NCBI GenBank assembly: GCA_024364805.1
Contig: CM044491.1
Span: 92,846,849 to 92,877,858 of the forward strand
Reading direction: 5' to 3'
DNA length: 31,010 nt
Source: Euprymna scolopes
Lineage: Eukaryota; Mollusca; Cephalopoda; Sepiida; Sepiolidae
Shown here: positions 9,651-20,899 of the stretch, piece after piece
Layout of the letters: each line of letters begins with the position of its first letter
Numbering within the stretch: the stretch's first letter is position 1
Position numbers and translations under genes: made by a program
Notes under the pieces: generated by a model
The model's input: only the letters and a program-made list of their open reading frames with translations
Told to the model about the DNA's origin: nothing
The model's database searches: none

Positions 9651-9989
9651 TTCGATGTGGGCGAAAAAGTTATGGTTTTCCTACCAACGAGAAAGTCCCC
9701 ATTCGACGCCAAATTCCAAGGTCCTTATACAATAACGGAGAAGGTTGATGACCTGAATTATTAAGTGAATATCCCAAACAGACGGGATAAGATACGACTA
9801 TGCCATATAAATCGGATCAAGAAATACGTTTAGCGAAAAACTAGCGTGAATTACCCGTGGGGCAAGTCGAAATATTCCGGAATAAAGACACACTGATGGA
9901 TGACAGTGTTCTGATCAAGGGCATCCCAATAAAATTATGCAACTCCGAAATAATGACAAACTTAGAAGAAAAACTCGGCCACTTAAATG

Positions 9990-10785
9990 AGTGAAATGAG
10001 TTATCCGATGTCATGAAGCAATTTCCAGAAATATTGTCGGATGTTCCAAGAAGGAGAAATGCCATATTTCACGATGTCCAATAAACCAAGGATCAACCCA
10101 ATAAGCAACATCCAGAAAAAGGGAGGTAATACGCAGGAAAATCGATTATATGTTGGAAAACAGAAAAATGGACCCCAGCCAAAGCCCGTGGGCGTTTTAT
10201 TACATATAGGTGGACAAATCAGATGGATCTGTTCGATTCTGCAAAGTTTAGAGAAAACTGAACGACGTCACCAAAGAAGACTCCTGTCCAATCCCACGAA
10301 TGGAAGATTGAATAGCCCAATTTGGAAAGGCGAAATCTATTATTAAGTGCGATCTTCTGAAAGGATACTGGTCAGTACCTCCGAGAGATCAATCTAAACT
10401 TTAATCCGAATTTGTAGTTCCGGACGGAACATGTCACTATAAAGAGATGCCTTTTGGGATGAGAAATTCCCAAGCCACCTTTATGCGTCTAATTGATAAG
10501 TGTTTAGCGGGCATCCAAAATGTTGGTGTTTATATAGATGTCATTATCATCTATAATGAAACGTGGGAAACACATCTTAAGAGCATAAGAAAAATCTTTA
10601 ATCGGGTGGGGGAAGAAAACTGAACTATCATCCTGGAAAAGTGTGAATTTTGCAAAGCAGAATTGCATTACTTGGAGCACATCGTGAGATATGGGCTCAT
10701 TAGTCCTAGCGAAGTTAAAGTAAAAAAAAAATAAGGGAATATCCAAGACCAAGAAATACGTTTCCTGACCTTGGATATTCTTTCA
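9990..10785 (+). pseudogene. Reverse-transcriptase region of the integrase-first gypsy fossil
   Basis: Recognisable blocks are FPEILSDVP near 10022-10048, CDLLKGYW near 10350-10375, VVPDGT near 10410, MPFGMRN followed by QATF near 10447-10485, the YID / IIYNETWETHL catalytic strand and following helix near 10530-10580, and an IREYPRPRN-like connection segment near 10735-10760. This succession is characteristic of the fingers, palm and connection of Ty3/gypsy reverse transcriptase. RNase H is not seen beyond about 10785. The region is a fossil in the same orientation as the integrase region upstream. Confidence 0.85.
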
Positions 10786-11155
10786 TGTAAAATAAAGGTT
10801 GGTTTATCTTTTACTCTTTTCAGTTGTCAATTATAAAGAAAAAAAAAACAAAATAAATAAACGGGGAAATCAACCGAAGTGGGCCTCCAGTAGTATATTA
10901 TAAACATACATAAAAGGAAACGATAATTAAGGGGGCACAACCCTGTAAATTATCTCTGTTATAAACTTGTCTTTCTTTTTTCCTGAGAGTTTCGTATGCG
11001 ATACATATATCTATGCATATACATATAAAAAAAGAGAGCAAGGAAAAAGAAAAAAAGAAAAAAGACTTGTGAACTTAAATATATGTCATTATATGTTGAA
11101 ATTTGTATATATTACCTATTCGTTCTTTGATTGTGTTCATTAAAATAAAAAAAGG
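10786..11155. other. Unassigned A-rich stretch
   Basis: No coding similarity. It holds several A-rich runs (for example 10838-10866 and 11028-11063) and is where an RNase H region or LTR of the preceding fossil would be expected; neither is visible. Confidence 0.5.
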
Positions 11156-11175
11156 AATATATATATATACATATG

Positions 11176-11224
<49 letters not shown>
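11156..11224. repeat. (AT)n microsatellite
   Basis: TA repeat with an ACATATGTATGT interruption near 11169-11180. Confidence 0.95.
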
Positions 11225-11226
<2 letters not shown>

Positions 11227-11551
11227 GTTGATTATCTTTTCATGTTAAAAAATATATGTTGAAACTTCTTTAGCCTATTATTTCTTACAACGACAGGCAG
11301 CCGATTGCTAAATAAATCTATTCATCCATCTGATATCTATTTTATACATCTCACAAGCCTATGGACAGTGATTAAGTCAAGAAGGGCAGATAATTGTTAT
11401 CCCCATTAAAATGCTCTTTTTGATAGAGGAAGTCAATTAAATACGGACTGGCACGTAGCACACTAGCGGACTTCCACGCGAAGTAAAAATTATTTTTTTT
11501 AATTAATTTATCATGATTGGATAATAAAGCAAACCTCAGAAGAGGCACGTC

Positions 11552-11554
<3 letters not shown>
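11225..11554. other. Unassigned stretch between two (AT)n arrays
   Basis: I see nothing recognisable in these 330 bases. Confidence 0.5.

Positions 11555-11609
<55 letters not shown>
11555..11609. repeat. (AT)n microsatellite, about 27 units
   Basis: A pure AT dinucleotide run. Confidence 0.97.
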
Positions 11610-11611
<2 letters not shown>

Positions 11612-12292
11612 GTCGCATTATTATGAATATTTCCTGGGACAGGTATGCTGGCTAGTACTGTATGGAGTTAATGATACATGTACGTTCCTAAGCCAACACA
11701 CCTGGAGTTGTTTATTTAATTCTATCTTGTCATATCCTTGAACATATAAGTTAACGACGACGTAGTAGACAAATAAAAGTTATCTGTTTATATTTGTCTA
11801 TTTTCTGATTATAAATGTTTTCTGTCTATGATTCCAACGCGATGAATATTAGGAATAGACGGTCCATTGTTAGTATCCTCGTTTTAGCACGCGTGGCATT
11901 TTCACTCCACCCAACATTGAACACGACTATTATTTTAAATTAAAAAATAAATGATTAATTCAAATATTGTCGTTGTTGGGTTATGTTCGAATAGCAATAA
12001 ACCACAACAGCGAAAATCATAAATGCGAATAAAGAAAGAAATGGAAGAGGTTTGATAATAGAACGAATTATTTAGGTTGCTGTTTTTAGAAGGGTTCAGA
12101 ACATTACTAATAAAAAAATGGGGAAGAATATATTTTCTCATTAAGTCATGGTAAGGCGAGAACAATGACTGAATTGTGAAAGATACGAGTATTACTGGAT
12201 TAAGCGTGATCCACCAGTCCATTAAATGATGACTCCAAATTCAAACACTCCCGTAATTATAGTTTTGATAGACACAAGAATGTAACTCCAAT
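11610..12292. other. Unassigned AT-rich stretch
   Basis: The only sizeable frame is a 95-residue minus-strand one (11935-12222), rich in F, I, N and S. It shows no motif I recognise and looks non-coding. Confidence 0.5.

Positions 12293-12357
<65 letters not shown>
12293..12357. repeat. (TAA)n microsatellite, about 21 units
   Basis: A pure trinucleotide run; on the minus strand it reads as a poly-tyrosine artefact. Confidence 0.97.
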
Positions 12358-12360
<3 letters not shown>

Positions 12361-14142
12361 CGAATGCATACATTGGTTTTACAATCAATGCACGACCCCC
12401 CAACTGTAGTACTCACGTTTTAAACTGTAACTCAGTTTTACTAATATCTAGAAAACATAACTGCCTATTATCAACTAGATTAGAAGAATGTACGCCGAGG
12501 CGCATCAGTTCCACTTTTTCGAGAGAGAACATTCCATGTAAGTACTTGTAAAACAAGCGCAGGAGTGAAATTTGCAACGATAATCAGAGGTTGAATTTTA
12601 GTTGAGAGTGCGAGAAAAATTAGTTCTGAGACAATATGTTGGTTCCTGTCCTATAGAGAGAACGACTTACAGTTAATACATCGACCCATATGTGGCAAAA
12701 GCATTCCAGGCATGCGGGAATGGTAGCCTTGTAGGGACGCAGGTATCTGTCAAGTGTGAGTATGGTTTCTAGAACGGTAGAAGGAGCGTACTTTCTTTGC
12801 AGCAGACTTGCCAATATCACTGTTTTTAGTTTCTAAATACCACAATAATAATATATTCGGGAACCAATTTCGAATGAAATAATCGAAGTCATCTTTATTA
12901 AAACTTATCATCTAACAGTTAACAACAATAAGTATGAAGATAGGAGCGATATTTTTAAATGATTAACGTAATACAATTTTATGCTGCGACGCTTATTCTT
13001 TCGTATCAGAAATTAAATTCACTAATGATTGACTTCATATACTCGTTTTAATGATTATGAAAATTCTCTATATTTCTACAGCCTGGCTATTTATTCATTT
13101 TTGTTCTAGAGAATTATTCGACGCTGTACGTATCCGTTTTATGAATTTGTCATTCGTCGCCAGATTTCTTGTGGTCTGAAATGGTCAGTAAAAAATGATT
13201 GGACACATTTATATAATTTAGAAAATGTACTTGTATTTAGAACAGGACATTAATTGAAGAGAACAGGAGTTATAGTAATTACTGGTAATATCGTGCTACC
13301 AGTGAATCCCTAGAGTTGTACATCTCTATATTTATATTGTACGTAGAGTATGTATATTTTGCGCCGGTGATTTCCCACAACACTTGTTGTACATCAGGTG
13401 GGGGTTAATTTTGGAACCACGGTTACTTCTACCCATGGAAAGCTGTAAACTAACCTAAAAAGTAAAGTGCAAAATATTTTTCTCCAAAATTTTACCGTTT
13501 TATGAGCAAATGAATTTAAACATTGAAATAATCTTATATTTTTATTTTACACCAGTGGTAAGTGATAGGGGTAATAGGTGAAATTATGACCGCGGTTGAA
13601 AAGAAATCTGAAACAAATATGTTAAATAATATGTTATTTTACTATCCTGCCATCTTATGTAAACTAGCTAATAATAAATAAGAAAAAGTTAACACTGAAT
13701 AATATTTAATTTTATTTACAATGAACTCCACACAAATTCGGCCTTCTTTTTAGCCATTACATTTTCAGTCTTCACTGGAAAAATCCAAACATTCGCTCAT
13801 TTACACACGAGTTTACTAGTTTGTATTTCATTTTAATATATATAACTATCAAGAAACAAAAATATTTTCATAATTCTTGCCAAGCATATTTTTATTATTA
13901 TTTTTTAGTCGTTTTTTTTTATTTTAAATATATTTTATAATTGTAAAGATATTTTTCCATTTGTAAGTTGTTTATTTTATGTGCTTCCTGCCGTTACCAG
14001 TTTGATTTATAATTCAGAAAGTGAATATTTATTATTTTATATTTTCTCATATTTCAATTTTTTCTCTCAATTTTTACTAATTTATGCAATTGTACAATTT
14101 CTGATATTATAACATATACTCTTTTCAAAACTTTTTTCTAAA
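12358..14142. other. About 1.8 kb, no recognisable gene
   Basis: AT-rich and without motifs I can place. The 66-residue minus-strand frame at 12620-12820 is unsupported. The last 400 bases (13740-14142) are strongly T-rich and lead into the pseudogene at 14143; they could contain its former promoter, but no element is distinctive. Confidence 0.5.
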
Positions 14143-14616
14143 ATGGTTCGGAAACAAACCAAAATTTATATTCGCAGTGGAGATGCTAATAAATTTGCTG
14201 GTCCACCGTCTATGTTAGATAAAATAGAACCTCCAACATATCAACAAGTAATACAGCATTGTTATTTTCTGGTAAATATACATCCAACCTTAAGTAAATT
14301 TGCGCTTTCAAAATTAATAGCCGGTGATATTATTGATATTTGGAAAGCAGTTAATCCACGTTTACTGCTGTTAACTGAATTATATATTGTAAATAAATTG
14401 TAAAATATATGCTTTAAGAAAATAAAACAGATAAATAGGAAATCTTTCTCATCATTTGCAAAGAAAATTTTGATAAAGAACATCGATACATTGTTTGACA
14501 TTTCTTCTTGTCGTTGTCAATTGCCTGTGTTATCTTGTGAAGACAAAAATGTGAAATGCAGAAAGGAAAATTGTCAGACGAAGCATATAATCTGTAATTG
14601 CTCACTCAAACAGAAG

Positions 14617-14806
14617 GTACGTTTATTATTCTATTTTTTTTTCATTTTTTAAGACAATATCATACACAATTTATTTAAATGAAGTTCTCCACTTGTATTT
14701 TAAGTAAATAAATTAAAAGTCTGATACTTTTTCTTTTAATGGGAAATTGCACGAATGTTCTGTGAGTCACATCCTTCATCCAATATGTGTGAAATTTGAT
14801 TTTAAG
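14617..14806 (+). other. Intron 1 of the pseudogene (190 bp)
   Basis: The donor is CAGAAG|GTACGT and the acceptor TTTTAAG|GTTTCAC. The exons on either side join in phase 0, from Lys to Val, at a point where the family alignment continues, which supports a real intron. A pyrimidine-rich patch lies around 14729-14736. Keeping a consensus donor and acceptor implies this copy came through DNA and was not reverse-transcribed from mRNA. Confidence 0.6.
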
Positions 14807-14929
14807 GTTTCACTGGAAGATAGAAATATCTAAAAGACAGGATAAACAAAATAGGACCTAAGAAAACTTTCCTACTTGGTCCTATAGAAAAAGCTTCCAT
14901 GAAAAAATATAAAAGGAGTGCAATGTTAT

Positions 14930-14931
<2 letters not shown>

Positions 14932-14971
<40 letters not shown>
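14932..14971 (+). repeat. (GA)n microsatellite inside a former exon
   Basis: Twenty GA units lie between the former coding blocks KKYKRS and EVDSSSVAS. Read in frame they encode alternating Arg and Glu within what appears to be a disordered linker, so expansion would have been tolerated or arose after the gene died. Confidence 0.95.
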
Positions 14972-14977
<6 letters not shown>

Positions 14978-16286
14978 TTGATTCATCTTCTGTTGCCTCA
15001 ACATCTTACGACCAAGAGAATAGTAATGAACCAGATGAAAATTTTTAGCCAAACAGAAATTGTAAAAATAATTACAGCCAATTAAAAATTCCGCAGTATG
15101 CTATCGAACTAATCCGGGATGATGTTTCTTCAAAGTTAGAAGCGAGCCTTCCACTTGGATTCACATGCTATGAGCCTTCATACCACGAGTGTTTGCATTA
15201 ACAATATCATCCTGGATAAATAAAAAATAGACAAAAAGAAAGAACAAAACTAAAGAGCATGCCTTCAAAAACAGAATGAAAAAATTGAAAATCTGGCCTG
15301 TATTGGTGTACATAGCAGGTAGGACAATGCCACTTTGTTTTATCAGGCGGTGGAGGCGAATGGAGAAACAGAAGTAAGAAAAGTTAAGGGACCAGAAAAT
15401 CACCTGAAATTGACAACGGAAATAGGTTGTGATAAAAAGGGAAAATATCTGACCCATAAGTTGCCCCTAATTCTAATGCAACTGGTGTTGTTTTATCAAA
15501 AGAAGTTGCAAGTATTTAAAAGAATATAAGAAAGGAACTACATTAAAGGTTGTACTTTTAGACAACACCAATATAAACACTGGCTATAAATTTGGGTCTG
15601 ACACATATTTAGGAAAAATATTAAACACGAAGTTACACACTATTTGTTTCTCCCTGCATAAGAATGAACTTCTTTTTAGAGATGTATTTAAATGGACGGA
15701 TGGCAATACACAAAGCCCAACATCATTTACTTGACCAATTGGAAAATAGCGTGACAATAATTACAATCATTTGCCCCAGGTCGAATTTCCATAGATAATA
15801 AGTCCTTTGAATATAAATGATTCTGTACTGGTAGGCACTGATGATCTGAGACGCGACCAGAGACTACTTTTGGAATATGCAGTAGGGATCTCACGGGGAA
15901 TGGTTGATCCAAAATATGCTGCATGGATGATTGGGCTTTTAAATGAAGCCAGATGGCTGAATCTAGCAATCCGACTAATGTGTTTATGGACTCGAAAAAT
16001 TTATCTTCAAACACTGTTTGATAAAATGCACATATTAGTTAAATTTGTTGTTGAAGTGTATGCAGTTAGTTGGTTTGAAATTTAAAGAGGCAATGAATAT
16101 TATAATCAGTAACTATTTTTTTACAATATTATTCAAAAAAATTAAGCAGCAGTTACAAGAAATCTAAACAATTGCATTAAAAAATATCCAATACAATGCT
16201 TTTGCCTTATTCCCAGAAAATATTTTGCATGCAAAGATAAAATCAGATGAAATGGAAGAAGCTATAAAAAGAAGTTAGATCATTAG

Positions 16287-16430
16287 GTAAGTGAACATTT
16301 GTTTATAGAAAAATAATGCAATAGTTTACATTGATTTACACGTTCATTTTTAAAATATTGTTATAATTTCATTAAAAAATTAATAGAAGTAGAATTCATT
16401 TTTAAAGTTAATTGATTTTTTTTCATACAG
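16287..16430 (+). other. Intron 2 of the pseudogene (144 bp)
   Basis: The donor is TTAG|GTAAGTG, a consensus 5' splice site, and the acceptor TTTTTTTTCATACAG|GAG has a strong polypyrimidine tract. It separates the NAFALFPEN block from the RINFKAS block, in the order expected for the family. Confidence 0.6.
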
Positions 16431-16565
16431 GAGTGAATACTCATTTCACAAAATGTTGACAAAATAGTCAAGAATAAATTTCAAAGCTTCACTTTTGTTT
16501 AATTTGATCAAACTATCTCAAAGTGAAGTTTGTGAGCTTACATTCTGGAGTCACTATGAAATGAT

Positions 16566-18144
16566 GCAACAATAATCATGCTAACATCTGTGTGTGGTTT
16601 ACCATGTTTTCATTATTAATCTGTTTTAAAAGGAGGGTATAAATTGGGAACTAATGTTATCTATGATTCATCAAGGTATTAGAGCATGCCCAATTAACAC
16701 TTGCATTTTTTAAAATTTTATTTCCTTATATATTTCAACATACCCCGTTCTTGGTGGCTATTCTCTCATTGATAATCACTTGTGTTTATAACTTTTGACA
16801 TTTTTAATTTATGTTTATATGAAAATCATACCAGACAAAGCATGAAGACACTTAATGTAAGGATCTACAAAGAGATTACTACAAGGTCAAAATCTTGCCA
16901 ATGATAAGTGTAAAATGGAAAAAGATTCTGACCCAGAATTACTTCTTATTACTTTCATTGTTCAATTAATGTTGTCAAATGAAGATTATGTGAACCGTGT
17001 GGGAATTCATTTTTTAAAGTTAATTTTAATATGTTTCATTCCTTTTCCCTAAAATAATTAATCTTGGAAATTTTTCTGGACTAAAATATTTAACTTTTAG
17101 GCAACTTTATATAAAATTGTCTAAGAAACAACGATTTTCAGACGATCTTTAAAGTTCAATGCTCATCCAACCATGAAAGATCGCAAGCTATTTTTATTAT
17201 TATTATTATTATTAGTAGTAGTAGTAGTATTCACCATACCCCCCACAGCTTTCCGTGTATAGAAGTTTTTGATTTTCCAGAAAAAAATAGAAATCTATCT
17301 ACCTTATTGTATAAAACTAAAGAAAACGAGTGTTAATTGAGCATTTAGTCATGTTATTTTATTAGATATCTTCTTTTAAATTACTGAATCATTCGCACTA
17401 GGAATATAGCAATTATTCTACAAATGTTTGTGATTATTCTTACGTTTTTGTTTAATTTAAATAATAAATAAATATTATTGCTTTGTGTAGTTGTTTTATT
17501 TTTTTTCGCTAATGCAAAATTTACTCCAGTGTGTAAATCCTTAAAATATGGTAAATTTTATTAATATAAAACGATGGATCTCTCGTAGCAAATATATAGA
17601 ATAGAACTAAAGTTGAATTAAACACTCCTTTAAGAATATATTTTAGTGCACATTATTTATATAATTGTAATTTTCTCTGTTCAAATATTAAAAAGTCCAA
17701 ATATGTTTTCTTTAATGTGGAAGGTAAACTAATAATATATTTTATAAAAACAAACACTTTCCATACAACTGTGTTATGGAAAAGAAAAGACCGCACTAAA
17801 TAAGAAAACGAAACTAGATAAGTTTGTAAATGATATTAGGAAAAGGCGAGAATCGAACCCAGTAGCCAGGCGTTAAAAGATAATAGAGATTGAAATGTTA
17901 GGAACGCAGAACGATTGGCATTGTTCTCACAAATGGCTACATATTAATTACGTCAGAGATAGAGCGATTTTGCATTCTTTTAGAAATAACTGCATATTAA
18001 AAATGTCAGTTAAAAGAATGGACAATAAACAAAGTTGAAAATGATATGTAACAAATAGGTTAAATGATTCAATTTAATTTACCATTTCTTATGTTCGTGA
18101 GAGATGTTAGATATATTTGCAAAGGGAACGGGCAAATTGAAACG
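16566..18144. other. About 1.6 kb, no recognisable gene
   Basis: AT-rich sequence, possibly including the 3' remainder of the preceding pseudogene, though no further exon is convincing. A microsatellite lies at 17193-17229. At 17846-17872 the minus strand contains GGGTTCGATTCTCGCC, which resembles a Pol III B box but has no matching A box or tRNA arm pairing. Confidence 0.5.
17193..17229. repeat. (TTA)n-(GTA)n microsatellite
   Basis: Seven or so TTA units switch to five GTA units, a compound trinucleotide array. Confidence 0.95.
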
Positions 18145-18380
18145 TGATAAAGTCAAGTTGGTTAGACACACGTAAGACGTCATAAAGAAAGGAAATTCTC
18201 AATATATTGAGACAGGGTTCGAAGTTAGGAATAATTAGAGAGAAATGGTATAGTTAGTTAATGATGAGACTCGGAAAGCGACTTAGTGAAGCTGATGCCC
18301 TTAGAGGCGAAGGGGGTAATAGGAGACCATATGTAGTCGTAAAGGCTTGAATTCCTGACATCATCATCCATCTGGTATAA
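18145..18380 (+). mobile_element. Possible tRNA-derived SINE
   Basis: An A-box-like AAGTTGGTTAGA (18154-18165) is followed about 50 bases later by a B-box-like GGGTTCGAAGTT (18216-18227). The palindrome CTCAATATATTGAG sits just before the B box, where a long variable arm (Ser/Leu type) would lie. A CATCATCATCCATC run follows near 18360. Acceptor and T-stem pairing are poor, so this is at best a degenerate SINE head and not a working tRNA gene. Confidence 0.3.
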
Positions 18381-19385
18381 ATGAAGTATCATCCATATTT
18401 GGAAATTGTTTTCTTTGTCTGTCGTCATTTCACTAAAAAAAGAAAAGGTAAATGCGTTTTGTCTGTCATCTTGTTAACGACTTTTGTATAACCAGCTTCA
18501 AGTATAAATTTTCTGTCCCTCCTCCATTATGAGTGATTTATCTCCCCTCTGATATAAAAGAACTGTATTACACATTACTTCAATAATGAATTCGCGTCTG
18601 TCTAAGCTCTGTTATAAATGTATTTCACAGAATCTAAGTTGCATTATCATTCCCTATTCTGAGTCCTCGTTATATGTGTCTCTAAAAATAAAGCAAAATA
18701 ACTCGAAAAATATTAAATCATGTCGTACTTCTTCGTAATTATAGAACATCAAAAAAGTTGGCAGAATATCTCCTACGGTATTCTGTTTGACAAGGATTAA
18801 CTCATGGTAAAGTAAAACCATAGCCACACCGGAATGAATATCAAATATGCACAACTAGAAAAGAAACAAAGAAACATTTGACACGTTAATTAAATAGAAA
18901 AAAGTTAGAATGAATGTCACACTGACTTTAAATTTCTTTGAAACTGTGAGTGACCGAAAAAACTCCATTGGTTTGGTGTCATATTTGTTGGTGTTTTTTT
19001 CATAATGCGCTACCAGCAGAAGATTTCCATGTAAGTCGTATCGAACAATATTTGCTTGAAAACGGAACATAAACTTGCTTTTAAAAGAAATGAGTTCGAA
19101 GATAATTAGAAATAAAGGAGTTTTAACTAAAATATATTAAGCACAGTTTTTAAATGATGATTTGTTATTTATGGTTCGGATCAACAATCTACGAGCATTC
19201 TAGAGAAAGAAATTATGAAAAAGAATCGGGCACTCAGTAAGTAGTATATGTTATATAAAATAGTGCCTTATTCCACAGATGTAATAAGTGCATCCATAGG
19301 TCAGTTAGAACGTGGTATATGCTGAATCTAAATGTCCCGAATCCACTAAATATAGCGAGTTTAAATGATAAGTGCATCATAACGA
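18381..19385. other. About 1 kb, no recognisable gene
   Basis: Two adjacent minus-strand frames of 66 and 71 residues (18654-18854 and 18855-19070) lack any motif or composition suggesting a protein. I see nothing else. Confidence 0.45.
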
Positions 19386-19500
19386 CTACCGTAAACGCTT
19401 ATTAATATCATTCTTGAAGTGACTAAGGCTGTTAATAGCAGGACTACAGTCAGTGGGGAAGCGATTTACACAATTCGCAAATCTTGGAAAAGGCCACTGG
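19386..19500 (-). pseudogene. LINE ORF2 C-terminal fragment
   Basis: The minus strand reads FPRFANCVNRFPTDCSPAIN, then SLSHFKNDINKRLR and a stop at 19386-19388. This matches the usual end of a LINE reverse transcriptase, in which R-x-x-N-x-W-N-x-L-P is followed by a S-x-x-x-F-K-x-x-x-D/N-x-x-L helix. Only about 38 residues remain. It differs from the similar tail at 7985-8211, so the two come from different LINE families or old subfamilies. The open frame ends upstream in sequence with no polymerase motif. Confidence 0.5.
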
Positions 19501-19693
19501 AATGGAAATATGTATCACAACGCAATATAAAAAGTAAATTATTAATAAAAACAAATAAATGCCCCAAGAGGCAAATGAGGTGACCCCCCCCCAAAAAAAA
19601 AACAGAAAATACTTCGGCAGTCATGAAGAACACATGTCATCATAGCACAAAAAATAGCTAGTTCATGTCTACTAGAATAATAACGTAGACAAA

Positions 19694-19903
19694 CAGGTTC
19701 TGTTTAGTTCACTAAAATTAAGCAACATTGAGTATGGTCAGTACCAGATGGGTGACTATTTTAAAATACCAGATGCCCTATATAGGAGAGCATCGACACC
19801 GCCCTATTAGAACTGCCAAATCAATGTCATTTCTTCTCACATGCGATTTGCCACCGTTTGTAAACTTGGTATTCTCATTAAACATCCTTCTTTATGAAGC
19901 CGG
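19694..19903 (+). mobile_element. 5S rRNA-derived SINE, copy 2
   Basis: The better preserved copy. AGGTTCT, AATTAAGCAACATTGAG, TGGTCAGTACC, AGATGGGTGAC and AATACCAGATGCCCTATA follow 5S rRNA in order, from loop B through box A, the intermediate element and box C to helix V. Copy 1 (1276-1484) shares the non-5S substitution ACCAGATGG for ACTTGGATGG, and body sequence beyond the 5S part including TGTAAACTT. Shared non-5S features mean the two descend from one retroposed unit. An overlapping 115-residue open frame (19728-20075) is a by-product. The 3' tail and target duplication are not recognised. Confidence 0.7.
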
Positions 19904-20899
19904 TTCAATACGTGTCAATATCAATAAAGCGAAACTATCAGTCTATTACAAAAATATTGCAGAGAAATGGAAAATAATTAAGCCAAACAAATCACAGATA
20001 CGTATGCGAACCTCGCCTTCTGGGCCCGGTATCAAAGATCAAAGTGTAGTATCTGCCCTGCAGATGCTGCACTAAAAGTTATATGTTGGTCAACCCCCAC
20101 ATATCAGACCATTGCTGTTGAAGCTATCAGTTTTTGTCAATGTAGGGGAAACCCTTCATATAAATTGTCACTACCAGTCCCCCCTCGGGGGAGCTTGCCC
20201 CCCTTCTTTCCTCTCTCTACATTATAAAACGGCGTTGTGCCTAATTTACTCTCGTGGGCAAATAATTACAAACTCTCAAATAGGACAACATTTCAACAGC
20301 CTAAATATGACAGCAATAATCTGTATTAGTTCAGATGTAATCTGTGTACGGATAGAAAAAAAGAACCTCAAGCGAGAGTAAGTGTTTGGATCAAAAGAGG
20401 AGACCGACTTTATGACTAGAAGTTTTCTTAATTAAAGAAATAAAGAAAATGCTGTTAAACCCTTGTTGTGACGGGTGTGTTTGCGTAAATCGTGCTGCAT
20501 TTCAAGCCGGATCAATCACGCTGGTGTGCACACTGTGAGAATAAAGGTTAACTGACCTAACCTACGGGAGATGTAGTTATGCACACTCTGATGCGTTATC
20601 CACTGGGCGCAAAATCATAATTCACATTTAATAGACCGAATTTTATTACTCTCAACTCCATCTGACTCAAAATGGGCAAATAATTATATGTATCAGAAAT
20701 TCTTTTATACACACACGCGCGCATATGTGTATGTATGCATGTGCATTAAATAATAAATTTGGCTTAACAGAAGTGTCTATTAATCACACTGTAACATTTT
20801 CATTTGTTTGTAAATTCGAACGGAGCCAAACAATACGTTTACAAACGCCTGTAGCATGATTTGACCGCGCGCTATTACATTTCATGTGTATACCAGAGC

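Larger units (their letters stand above)
8400..10785 (+). mobile_element. Fossil Ty3/gypsy-type element, integrase before RT (Gmr1-like order)
   Basis: A broken LTR-retrotransposon interior on the plus strand, roughly 2.4 kb. Its parts, in order, are a linker containing LLGNEA (a string found next to the protease in this group), an integrase region, a linker ending in FPEILSDVP, and a reverse transcriptase. Standard Ty3/gypsy elements place RT-RNase H before integrase. The reversed order seen here is that of the Gmr1 group, first described from deuterostomes. No gag, complete protease, RNase H or LTR is recognised at either side, so the copy is partial at both ends. It carries many breaks, on the order of ten, and is clearly old. 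Alternatives are two separate insertions of conventional gypsy pieces, or a rearranged single copy. Confidence 0.8.
14143..16565 (+). pseudogene. Decayed three-exon gene of an unclassified transposase-like family
   Basis: From memory this resembles a multi-copy family of uncharacterised proteins in aphids, spiders, cnidarians and cephalopods, with an N-terminal helical part, a Cys-rich patch and an RNase-H-like core. Visible in order: an N-terminal frame starting MVRKQTKIYIRSGD (14143); LFDISSCRCQLP with paired cysteines (about 14490-14580); intron 1; VSLEDRKYLKDR and an acidic/Ser linker containing an in-frame (GA)n tract read as Arg-Glu repeats; LLDNTNINTGYKFG followed by LHTICFSLHKNEL (about 15555-15675); ARWLNLAIRL and VEVYAVSWFEIK (about 15945-16085); NAFALFPENILHAKI (about 16195-16240); intron 2; and RINFKASLLFNLI (about 16470-16510). 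Several stops and frame changes separate these blocks, so the copy is dead. The NTG...H.NEL pattern suggests a DDE-type fold, which is inference. Start chosen at the first ATG ahead of the conserved block. Confidence 0.6.

Noticed and set aside
10737-10780. 11-bp inverted repeat GAATATCCAAG / CTTGGATATTC, a possible hairpin or terminator
   Set aside because: It lies within the connection segment of the reverse-transcriptase fossil and is more simply coincidence in former coding sequence.
12222-12416. Minus-strand frame with a run of about 21 tyrosines
   Set aside because: It is the (TAA)n microsatellite read on the opposite strand.
17846-17872. Minus-strand GGGTTCGATTCTCGCC resembling a tRNA T arm / B box
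   Set aside because: The T-stem bases do not pair, and no A box lies at the right distance upstream, so neither a tRNA gene nor a SINE head can be supported.
19728-20075. 115-residue open frame at the second 5S-headed SINE
   Set aside because: It starts inside the 5S-derived head and crosses the SINE body; nothing in the translation resembles a protein family.
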